Program-made: the position numbers and the translations under genes
Assembly (NCBI GenBank): GCA_900555525.1
Contig: USLP01000004.1
Span: 1 to 15,079, forward strand
Length of the DNA: 15,079 bases
Source: an uncultured Eubacteriales bacterium
GTDB taxonomy: Bacteria > Bacillota > Clostridia > UMGS1840
Direction: 5' to 3'
In this document: piece by piece, positions 7,065 to 13,849 of the stretch
Layout of the letters: each line of letters starts with the position of its first letter
Position numbering within the stretch: position 1 is the stretch's first letter
The notes under the pieces: generated by a model
The model's database searches: none
Told to the model about the DNA's origin: nothing
What the model saw: the letters and a program-made list of their open reading frames with translations, nothing else

Positions 7065-8394
7065 AAATTTATTTAAGAAAAACGGCGAGGACTACAAAAA
7101 ATCCGCATTTTCGTTCTGTGACGGCTACAAAAGCTTTTTGACGGAAGCGAAAACGGAAAGAAAATGCGCCGAATATTTCAGAAAAGAAGCCGAAAAAAAC
7201 GGATTTAAACCTCTTAGCGACGTAAAAAATCCCAAGGCGGGCGATAAGGTTTATTATATAAACAGAGGACGTTCGGCTGTTTTTGCGGTTTTGGGCGAAG
7301 AGGATATAGAAAACGGAATGAATCTTGTTGCGGCGCATATCGATTCGCCGAGACTTGATTTAAAGCCGTCTCCCGTTACGCAGGAGGGCAACCTTGCATA
7401 TTTCAGAACGCACTATTACGGCGGTATCAAAAAATATCAGTGGGTTACGATTCCGCTGGCAGCTTACGGCGTTATTGTGAAAACAAACGGCGAAAAAGTC
7501 GAGGTTAATATCGGTGATAATGAGGGAGACCCCGTATTTACGGTAACGGATTTGCTTCCGCATCTTGCAACAAAGCAGGTTCTTAAAAAAATGACGGAGG
7601 GAATCACGGGCGAAAAGCTTATGGTTCTTGCGGGAAGCGATGAAAGCGACGCGGAAAAAGACCCCGTTAAGGATAATCTTTTGGAGCTTTTAAAAGACGC
7701 TTACGGCATTTGCGAGGAGGACTTCCGTTCGGCGGAAATTCAGCTTGTACCGGCAGGAAAAGCGTCTGACGTAGGCTTTGACAGAAGCATGGTCGGCGGC
7801 TACGGTCATGACGACAGAGTTTGCGCTTATACGGCATTTAAAGGAATTATGAATACCGAAAAACCGAAGAAAACCGCAGTTGTGCTTTTAGCAGACAGAG
7901 AAGAAGTCGGAAGCATGGGCAACAGCGGTATGCAGTCTAAATTTCTGCATTATTTCATAGAAGAGCTTTTCGGAATTGTTAAGATGAATACGGTGTTCAA
8001 AAACACACGTTGTTTGTCGTCTGATGTTGCGGCAACGTATGACCCGATTTATCCCGAAGTTTACGATTTACAAAATTCTCCTAAAGCAGGCGAAGGAATT
8101 GCCCTTCTCCGCTATACGGGTTCACGCGGAAAAGGCGGTTCCTCCGAAGCAAGCGCAGAATTTACGGCGGAAATCAGAGGACTTTTGGACAAAAACAATG
8201 TTTCGTATCAGTTTGCGGAGCTTGGAAAGGTTGACGAGGGCGGCGGCGGAACCGTTGCGCAGTATATAGCAAACCTCGGCGCAGAGGTTATCGACGCAGG
8301 CGTTGCGCTTTTGTGTATGCACTCCCCTTTCGAAGTTGCTCACAAAGCCGATATATACGAAGCATTCAGAGCTTACGAGGCATTTTTGAAGTAA
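7057..8394 (+). CDS. M18 family zinc aminopeptidase
   Basis: A 445-residue cytosolic metallo-aminopeptidase of the M18 family (aspartyl aminopeptidase/aminopeptidase I type), which removes N-terminal residues from peptides. Two-zinc site elements are all present: AAHIDSPRLD with His94 and Asp96, GGYGHDDR with Asp252 as likely bridging ligand, DREEVGS with Glu282 as general base and Glu283, SSDVAA with Asp323, and CMHSPFE with His422. The length and the closing YEAFRAYEAFLK are typical. The start overlaps coaE by eight bases. The family forms large oligomers and often prefers acidic N-termini. It ends the operon that contains the SCIFF genes. Whether it trims the SCIFF leader is open, and the basic leader is a poor fit for an aspartyl preference. 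Confidence 0.94.
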   Translation: MSENLFKKNGEDYKKSAFSFCDGYKSFLTEAKTERKCAEYFRKEAEKNGFKPLSDVKNPKAGDKVYYINRGRSAVFAVLGEEDIENGMNLVAAHIDSPRLDLKPSPVTQEGNLAYFRTHYYGGIKKYQWVTIPLAAYGVIVKTNGEKVEVNIGDNEGDPVFTVTDLLPHLATKQVLKKMTEGITGEKLMVLAGSDESDAEKDPVKDNLLELLKDAYGICEEDFRSAEIQLVPAGKASDVGFDRSMVGGYGHDDRVCAYTAFKGIMNTEKPKKTAVVLLADREEVGSMGNSGMQSKFLHYFIEELFGIVKMNTVFKNTRCLSSDVAATYDPIYPEVYDLQNSPKAGEGIALLRYTGSRGKGGSSEASAEFTAEIRGLLDKNNVSYQFAELGKVDEGGGGTVAQYIANLGAEVIDAGVALLCMHSPFEVAHKADIYEAFRAYEAFLK

Positions 8395-8402
8395 TTTTAT
8401 AA

Positions 8403-8427
8403 AGCGTGCCGTTTTTTACGGCACGCT
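8403..8427 (+). terminator. Stem-loop after the aminopeptidase gene
   Basis: AGCGTGCCGT (8403-8412) and ACGGCACGCT (8418-8427) make a perfect, GC-rich 10-bp stem with a TTTTT loop. It begins nine bases after the aminopeptidase stop codon and ends nine bases before the next Shine-Dalgarno site. It lacks a T tract on the plus strand (CCCCAAAT follows), so termination may be partial and the next two genes could be reached by read-through. No clear promoter is seen in the 52-base gap. Confidence 0.6.
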
Positions 8428-8446
8428 CCCCAAATAAGGAGGCACA

Positions 8447-9508
8447 ATGAAATTCAAACGTGCGGCGGCAATTATTTTAAGTATAATACTGCTTTTTTGC
8501 GCCGAGGTTTTCGCAAGAGACAGGTCTACATATGATTATCTTACAGCGACGGACTCGGAGATTTTAACGCGCCTTCGAGACGGCGGACTTACAAATACGA
8601 GAATAAACGAATTTCTGACCGCTATGGACAACGAAGCGGACCGGCTTAAGGTGCCGGAGGACAGAGAGGTTTTGGAGGAATACTTCCTTGTTATTCTCTT
8701 TAATGTGGTTTTGGCGGACGAAGAATTTGCCGATGTGTGCGGTGTTTTTGACGTTGCTTTTCAAGATGAAATGAACTACATTGTGGAGAATGACATGGCT
8801 CTCCCCGAAAGCTTTAACGAATTTTTCATGTCGGTTATGTATAATGCGGTAAAACCCGATATTCCCGATGACGGCGGCGAAGATATACCGCCCGAACCCG
8901 ATGACCCCACTCCGCCCGATAGTCCCGATAACCCCGTAGAACCCGATACTGCGGAGGAAATATTTTTGGATATAAGCGAAGCGCCGTGGGCGAAGCCTTA
9001 TATCATAAGTCTTGCAAAAAACGGAATTGTTGACGGATATTTGGGGAAAATCTTCCGTCCGAACGGAAAAATAACAAGAGCGGAGCTTGCAAAAACGGTT
9101 TGCAAGGCATTTTTGAGCGATAAACACACCGTCTCAAAAAGCTCTTACAACGATATAAATGATGATTTATGGTACAGCGATTATGCTAAAATATGCGAAT
9201 ATTACAGTATTTTTGATACAATCTGTACCGATAAATTCGGCGGCGGAGAATATGTTACACGGCAGGAAATGTGTACCGTTATTTACAGAGCATTTTTAAA
9301 TTCGCACAGAACTCTCGAATCTTACCCGAAGGAGGAATTTCTTGATTCCTCATCGCTTGCTCCGTATGCGCTGTTGGCTGTGGAAAAGCTTCATTCGGCA
9401 GGGATAATAGACGGTTTTGAGGACTTTTGTTTTCATCCGCTTTACGAAACCACACGTGCGGAAATGTGTAAGGTTATAGATTTATTACTGAAAGGGAATA
9501 ATATATGA
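8447..9508 (+). CDS. Secreted protein with three C-terminal SLH domains
   Basis: A 353-residue exported protein. A signal peptide covers about 1-23 (basic start, hydrophobic core, likely cut after VFA). Residues 25 to about 136 form a mostly helical, acidic domain that I do not recognise. An acidic linker rich in Pro and Asp follows (137-168). Three S-layer homology domains end the protein: about 173-223 with TRAE (210-213), 234-284 with the variant TRQE (271-274), and 298-349 with TRAE (336-339). A triplet of SLH domains typically binds pyruvylated secondary wall polymer, so the protein is probably held on the cell wall. AAGGAGG (8436-8442) gives strong translation initiation. The stop overlaps the next start as ATGA, so the two genes are coupled and their products may act together. 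Confidence 0.9.
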   Translation: MKFKRAAAIILSIILLFCAEVFARDRSTYDYLTATDSEILTRLRDGGLTNTRINEFLTAMDNEADRLKVPEDREVLEEYFLVILFNVVLADEEFADVCGVFDVAFQDEMNYIVENDMALPESFNEFFMSVMYNAVKPDIPDDGGEDIPPEPDDPTPPDSPDNPVEPDTAEEIFLDISEAPWAKPYIISLAKNGIVDGYLGKIFRPNGKITRAELAKTVCKAFLSDKHTVSKSSYNDINDDLWYSDYAKICEYYSIFDTICTDKFGGGEYVTRQEMCTVIYRAFLNSHRTLESYPKEEFLDSSSLAPYALLAVEKLHSAGIIDGFEDFCFHPLYETTRAEMCKVIDLLLKGNNI

Positions 9509-11118
9509 AAAGATTTTTTTGTTTGGCGTTTGCGTGCGTTCTAATGATAATAACGGCTGTGCCGACTGCATTTGCGGCGGCTGTTGACGTTAATTTCATA
9601 CATACGGGCGATATGTCGGGAACGATTTTTAAAGACGAAGCGAAAGGAACGGTCGGCTACGGCAATGTTCTTTCCGTAAAGACGGGGATTCCCGACGCAA
9701 TTCTTATTGATTCGGGAAACTTTTTATGCGATACATCGCTTAATTCTTCGGGACTTAACGGCAAAATCGTTTCCGCTATGAACGAAGCGGGCTATGACTT
9801 CGCAACGCTCGGTGTAAATGATGTAAGATATTCAAAAGCACAGCTTGACGAAATACTTGCGCCTGCGGAATTTAAAATAATTTCATCGAATATAATATCC
9901 GCGTCTGCCGAAAAAGAAACGTATATTTATGACCAAACGCTTGTGAAAACGCTAAACGGTGTGAAAACGGGATTTTTTGCGGTAACGGACGCGGCTGACA
10001 CTGCGGATTTCAAATTCAAGGACCCGCTTGAGGCGTCAAAGGAATTTGCTTCTAAGCTTCGGTCGGGCGGTTCAAAGATAATTGTTGCGGTTATAAATAC
10101 AAAAAATCCGTCTCTTGCAAAAGAAATTGCGGAACAAAACCCGAATATTACAATAATAATCGAGGGCGGTACCGGCAATTTCAGCGCAGGGGGTACGCCT
10201 ATAGGCAGGACGCTTGCGGTTAATACAGGACTTGCGGGAAACGCTGTGGGTGTTACGTCCGTTAAGGTAAACGGCGGACAGCTTATGTCCTTTCAGACGT
10301 CAAACTATAACCTCAAAAATATAAATGACACATACCCCGAAACAAACGATTTGGAAAAGAAAATGAAAAAGGCGCAGGAGGAAATAGATTCGTTTAACAG
10401 CGAGGCTGTCGGACGGCTTAATATGCCCCTTTCGTATAATGAACAGGATTTGAAAACAAAATCCACTCCGCTCGGAAATTTTCTTGCGGAGGCTTTGAGA
10501 GATTGTGCAAAAGCGGATTTCGCCGTTATAAAAGGCTCTGATATAAAAGGCGGTCTTTCTGTGGAAATAACAGGTAATGAACTGTATTCGCTTTTTGACA
10601 GAAACGATACTGTAGAGGTTCGCAAAATAACGGGCGCAAACTTTTTAAAAGCCATGGAAATGTGCGTTAATAAGATAGTGAAAAACGAAACGGGCGAAAT
10701 TGACTACGAGAAATCCGTATCGGATAATTTCTTGCAGATTTCGGGCTTTTCGTTTGAATATAACCCCGATTACCCAATCGGAAAACGCGTAATAAGGCTT
10801 GTTTCCGACAACGGAACGGTAATAAAATCAGACAGTAAGCTGTATACCGTTGCAGGCGAAAGCGAATTTTTCAATACGTATAACGAATATTTTTCGTCTG
10901 CCGAAAAGGTTGAAACGCTTACAACGGTGATAGACGCCGTAAAAGAATATATAACGGGAAAAGATGAAATAGAGATATACGAAGCCGAACGCATAAAGCC
11001 GACAAACGAAAAGAAAAGCTATATGTGGGTTGTTTGGATTTGTATGGGCAGCTTTCTTGCCGCTGTGCTTATCGCCTACCTTGCGGCAAAAATCATCATG
11101 ATTATAAACAACAGATAA
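9505..11118 (+). CDS. Membrane-anchored 5'-nucleotidase-like protein, probable pseudoenzyme
   Basis: A 537-residue exported protein with the layout of UshA/YfkN-type 5'-nucleotidases: signal peptide (1 to about 24), metallophosphatase-like domain (about 28-265), 5'-nucleotidase C-terminal domain (about 300-485), then a C-terminal membrane helix (about 506-533) with a short basic tail. The C-domain is recognisable by STPLGNFLAEALR (320-332), ITGNELYSLF (355-364) and NFLQISGF (408-415). The metal-binding motifs are eroded: HTNDxHG is HTGDMSG (33-39), GD is GN (71-72), GNHE is GVND (103-106), and the late GHTH is GGTGNF (221-226). All expected metal-binding histidines appear lost, so hydrolysis is unlikely and a binding or structural role is inferred. 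It starts within the SLH gene's stop (ATGA) and is likely its surface partner. Confidence 0.85.
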   Translation: MKRFFCLAFACVLMIITAVPTAFAAAVDVNFIHTGDMSGTIFKDEAKGTVGYGNVLSVKTGIPDAILIDSGNFLCDTSLNSSGLNGKIVSAMNEAGYDFATLGVNDVRYSKAQLDEILAPAEFKIISSNIISASAEKETYIYDQTLVKTLNGVKTGFFAVTDAADTADFKFKDPLEASKEFASKLRSGGSKIIVAVINTKNPSLAKEIAEQNPNITIIIEGGTGNFSAGGTPIGRTLAVNTGLAGNAVGVTSVKVNGGQLMSFQTSNYNLKNINDTYPETNDLEKKMKKAQEEIDSFNSEAVGRLNMPLSYNEQDLKTKSTPLGNFLAEALRDCAKADFAVIKGSDIKGGLSVEITGNELYSLFDRNDTVEVRKITGANFLKAMEMCVNKIVKNETGEIDYEKSVSDNFLQISGFSFEYNPDYPIGKRVIRLVSDNGTVIKSDSKLYTVAGESEFFNTYNEYFSSAEKVETLTTVIDAVKEYITGKDEIEIYEAERIKPTNEKKSYMWVVWICMGSFLAAVLIAYLAAKIIMIINNR

Positions 11119-11136
11119 ATGCGTACAAAAAAACAG

Positions 11137-11167
11137 CGCTGACCTTTCAAACAGGTCAGCGTTTTTT
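11137..11167. terminator. Bidirectional intrinsic terminator between convergent operons
   Basis: CGCTGACCT (11137-11145) and AGGTCAGCG (11153-11161) form a 9-bp stem with a 7-base loop. Six T follow on the plus strand (11162-11167), and an A run before the stem (11127-11133) becomes a T tract on the minus strand. It therefore serves both the nucleotidase-like gene and the Rrf2 gene, whose stop codon (11168-11166) overlaps the T tract. Confidence 0.92.
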
Positions 11168-11603
11168 ATATTATATAGTTATTCGAGTAGCTTTCGGTTT
11201 CGTGGTCTAAAATATCTTGCAGGGTTATGCTGTCCAAATAATCCGTTACAACTCGGTAAAGCCCCTGCCAAACGGGAAGCGTTTCGCAGTCTCCGCTTCT
11301 CTCGCAGACAATCGGGTCATGCTCAAGGCATGATACGGGCGCCAAGCTTCCCTCGGTCAAGCGGAGTATATCGCCAACCGTATATTCGGACGGGCGTTTT
11401 GCAAGCTTATAACCGCCGTGGTTTCCTCGTTCCGTAACGAGAAAATCCGATTTATTGAGAAGAGCCACAATCTGCTCCAAATATTTTTTTGAAATATCCT
11501 GCCGTTTTGCTATTTCGCTTAAAGACATACAGTCGCCGCCGTAGTTTTTTGCAAGCTCTGTAAGCATTCTTAAGGCATATCTGCCCTTTGTCGAAATTTT
11601 CAC
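11166..11603 (-). CDS. Rrf2 family transcriptional regulator with a three-cysteine motif
   Basis: A 145-residue Rrf2-type regulator (relatives: IscR, CymR, NsrR). It opens with MKISTKGRYALRML, a family hallmark, followed by a winged helix (about 26-66) containing EIAKRQDISKKYLEQIV, with the wing at GNHGGYKL. Three cysteines at 92, 100 and 106 lie where IscR-like proteins bind an Fe-S cluster, so it may sense iron-sulfur status, redox or nitric oxide; CymR-type members act without a cluster. The start codon is GTG, with GGAAAGGAAAG nine bases upstream. It is the last gene of the leftward cluster, 39 bases after the decarboxylase. No iscS or iscU gene follows, unlike the usual setting. A 12-base palindrome at 11633-11644 could be its operator. 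Confidence 0.93.
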   Translation of the reverse strand: MKISTKGRYALRMLTELAKNYGGDCMSLSEIAKRQDISKKYLEQIVALLNKSDFLVTERGNHGGYKLAKRPSEYTVGDILRLTEGSLAPVSCLEHDPIVCERSGDCETLPVWQGLYRVVTDYLDSITLQDILDHETESYSNNYII

Positions 11604-11632
11604 TTTTATAATCTTTCCTTTCCGTACAAACC

Positions 11633-11644
11633 AAGTTTAAACTT
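11633..11644. promoter_or_regulatory. Perfect palindrome upstream of the Rrf2 gene, possible operator
   Basis: AAGTTTAAACTT is a perfect 12-base palindrome lying 30 bases ahead of the Rrf2 start codon and touching the decarboxylase stop codon. Rrf2 regulators bind AT-rich dyads and often control themselves. No clear promoter boxes surround it, so an operator role is a guess based on place and symmetry. Confidence 0.35.
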
Positions 11645-12884
11645 ATTTTACAATTAGAATACTTTCTCTCTCTTTTGAAATATAATATGCCGCCTCTTTT
11701 GTGATTTTCTCGCCCAGTGAAACAATCGGAACACACGGCGGAAAGAGCGTGATGTTTTCTGCGGCGATTTTTCCGACAGCGCTGTTTACACTTACACGCT
11801 CGGATTTTGCAAAAAACGCTTCCCTCGGTGAAATAACCGTTTCAAACTGTAATACGGGGATTTTTTCTTTCGCTGTTTTTTCTGATTTTACATTATTAAG
11901 CTTTGATAACGCTTCAAAAAGAAGCTCTGTTTCCGCCTCTGTATTATATGGCGAAAGCATAAAAAGAAGATTATCCCCGAAAATCCCTTCTATAAATATA
12001 TTATATCTCTCGCGCAGAAATTTTTCCGTTTCCGCCGCGCTTATTTTACTTTTTTTGAAATTCAAAAGAAGCTTATACGGGTCATCGGAAGCGTATACAA
12101 GAAAATCGGTTTTATTTTGTATTTTTTCTTTTAAACCGCATATCATTTCCGTCTGTGCGTTTTCCATGACATTCGAGCCGTTTGCTACCGCATAATCCAA
12201 TGACGCCATAAGCGGATATGACGGACTGGTTGAAGTAACGGCATTTTTACAGCGTTCCAAAAGGTCAAAATCCACATTCTTTTTTGCAAGCATGACAGCC
12301 GTCTGCGTCAAAGACGGCAAAGTTTTATGAAAGCTTAAAATATTTATATCCGCATTTTCGGCACGCAGTTTTTTCAGCTCGGAGGAAAAATAAAAATGTG
12401 CTCCGTGCGCCTCATCTGCCACGCAAAAGCTTATATTTTCCAAGCCCTTTACGGCTTTTCCGTAGTATGTTACTGCCGTATAAACGAGCGGATACGGATA
12501 CGGATTTTTTGTTATCGGCACGGGAATATCAAAGTCCTTGTCTATTTTTGGATATATATAATGCGGAAAACCGCCCGACATCACAAGTCCCAAAATGACC
12601 GATTCATGACAGTTTCTGTCTACGGCAATATCTCCGCCGCCCAAATACATTGCGGATGCAAGCAAGCCCGACGAAGCGCCGTTTACAAGATAATATGCCA
12701 TGTCGCCGCCCAAAAATTCCGCCGCACGTTTTTGCGAATTTTTTATGATTCCCGTCGGGTTTCGCAGATTATCCGCACCGTATATTTCCGTAATATCGTT
12801 AAATATAAACGGTACGCGGTTTTTATGAGCAGGCATATGAAAAGATACTGCGTCATGCTCCTTTAAAAAACCGTAAATATCCAT
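11643..12884 (-). CDS. Orn/Lys/Arg decarboxylase family PLP protein, divergent and short
   Basis: A 413-residue fold-type I PLP enzyme of the group that includes SpeA and YaaO, which decarboxylate basic amino acids to polyamines. Seen: FHMPAHK (15-21) near the start, a phosphate-binding loop VNGASSG (67-73), His93 in RNCHES for stacking on the PLP ring, DEAHGAHF (157-164) with Asp157 for the pyridine nitrogen, and SFHKT (184-188) with the PLP lysine Lys187. A reduced C-terminal domain ends with AVGKIAAE and FPPCVPIVSLGE. It is shorter than biosynthetic SpeA (about 480-490 residues) and departs from the family at PGHK (PAHK), HKS (HES) and PPG (PPC), so the substrate may differ. It follows whiA by 29 bases, with GGAAAGGAATGAG before the ATG. 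Cofactor binding is likely; the substrate is unknown. Confidence 0.88.
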   Translation of the reverse strand: MDIYGFLKEHDAVSFHMPAHKNRVPFIFNDITEIYGADNLRNPTGIIKNSQKRAAEFLGGDMAYYLVNGASSGLLASAMYLGGGDIAVDRNCHESVILGLVMSGGFPHYIYPKIDKDFDIPVPITKNPYPYPLVYTAVTYYGKAVKGLENISFCVADEAHGAHFYFSSELKKLRAENADINILSFHKTLPSLTQTAVMLAKKNVDFDLLERCKNAVTSTSPSYPLMASLDYAVANGSNVMENAQTEMICGLKEKIQNKTDFLVYASDDPYKLLLNFKKSKISAAETEKFLRERYNIFIEGIFGDNLLFMLSPYNTEAETELLFEALSKLNNVKSEKTAKEKIPVLQFETVISPREAFFAKSERVSVNSAVGKIAAENITLFPPCVPIVSLGEKITKEAAYYISKERESILIVK

Positions 12885-12913
12885 TTTTGCTCATTCCTTT
12901 CCGAAAAACATTA

Positions 12914-13822
12914 TTATTCGGCTAAACTTACAAGCTTTTTCAATCGGTGATTAAGACCCGATTTTGTAATCGAAAAATCCGCCAAATCTGCAAGTTCCGA
13001 TAAGCTTAAATCGGGATTGTCAAGCCTTAGATACGCTGTTTTTTGCATATCCTCGCTTAAGGTTTCAAGCTTTTTGGTTTTTATAAGCTTTTCTATCGCT
13101 TTAACCTGCTTAAGCCCTGCGGAAATAACCTTATCCTGATTGGCGCTTTCACAGTTTAAGCTGCGGTTTATCCTGTTTTTGAGTTCCTTTTCTATTTTCA
13201 CCTCATGAAATTGGAAAAGAGAACGTTTTGCGCCGATTACGGAAAGAAAATCGCAGATTTCCTCGTTGTTTTTTATATAAATAACATACTTGTTTTTGCG
13301 CATGGTTACTTTCGGTTCCATCGAAAGCTCGAACATTATTTCGCACAAATCCTCCGAAACACGCTTTTTGTGCGTAACAAGCTCCAGATGATATGATTTT
13401 TTCGGACTGTTTACGAAACCCGCCGCCATAAAAGCCGCAAAAAGAGCCGCTTTTTTGCAGCACTCGTTAATCGTAAATATCGGCGCAACGGTTGAATAAT
13501 AAATATTCGCCGTTTCATTTTTCAGCTTCAGCATTTCTTTTATTTTTTCGCAGTCGGACGGATTTGTTGTCGTTACAGTGATAACGGGTTTTTTGCGCCG
13601 TTTGTTTTCTCCGATTTTCAAAGACAGCTCTATCCCCAAATGCTTTTTGGAGAGATTTATCACGGTACGTCCGATATTTATATTTTCTGTTTTCAAAGAA
13701 ACAATGCCGTTTTTTTCCTCTGACAAAAGCGCATAAAAAACGCATAAAACAGCTTTCTCACAGCATTCTTTCTTTGGAAATATACCGCTTAATTCTTTTT
13801 TTATTTCGGAATTGAAGGACAT
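12914..13822 (-). CDS. whiA: DNA-binding protein WhiA
   Basis: A 302-residue WhiA, a regulator linked to sporulation in actinomycetes and to cell division and chromosome segregation in Bacillus. The N-terminal two thirds is the LAGLIDADG-like domain without nuclease residues, with landmarks SFNSEIKKEL (2-11), AAFMAAGFV (129-137) and YHLELVTHKK (144-153). The central NRINRSLNCESANQDK (216-231) matches the family's conserved asparagine- and cysteine-containing stretch. The C-terminal helix-turn-helix (about 255-300) has LSELADLADFSITKSGLNHR. The length is normal. AGAGGA lies eight bases before the ATG. In most Firmicutes whiA follows rapZ and yvcK; here it lies 27 bases after mutS, an unusual setting. 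Confidence 0.95.
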   Translation of the reverse strand: MSFNSEIKKELSGIFPKKECCEKAVLCVFYALLSEEKNGIVSLKTENINIGRTVINLSKKHLGIELSLKIGENKRRKKPVITVTTTNPSDCEKIKEMLKLKNETANIYYSTVAPIFTINECCKKAALFAAFMAAGFVNSPKKSYHLELVTHKKRVSEDLCEIMFELSMEPKVTMRKNKYVIYIKNNEEICDFLSVIGAKRSLFQFHEVKIEKELKNRINRSLNCESANQDKVISAGLKQVKAIEKLIKTKKLETLSEDMQKTAYLRLDNPDLSLSELADLADFSITKSGLNHRLKKLVSLAE

Positions 13823-13849
13823 TTTATCAATCCTCTCATACGGGCATTA

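Noticed and set aside
8564..9127. A 187-codon minus-strand frame
   Set aside because: Antisense to the SLH gene; composition is that of a reverse-complement shadow.
11701..12195. A 164-codon plus-strand frame, and another at 12396-12866
   Set aside because: Both are antisense to the decarboxylase-family gene, which has clear PLP motifs; neither has a recognisable start site or motif.
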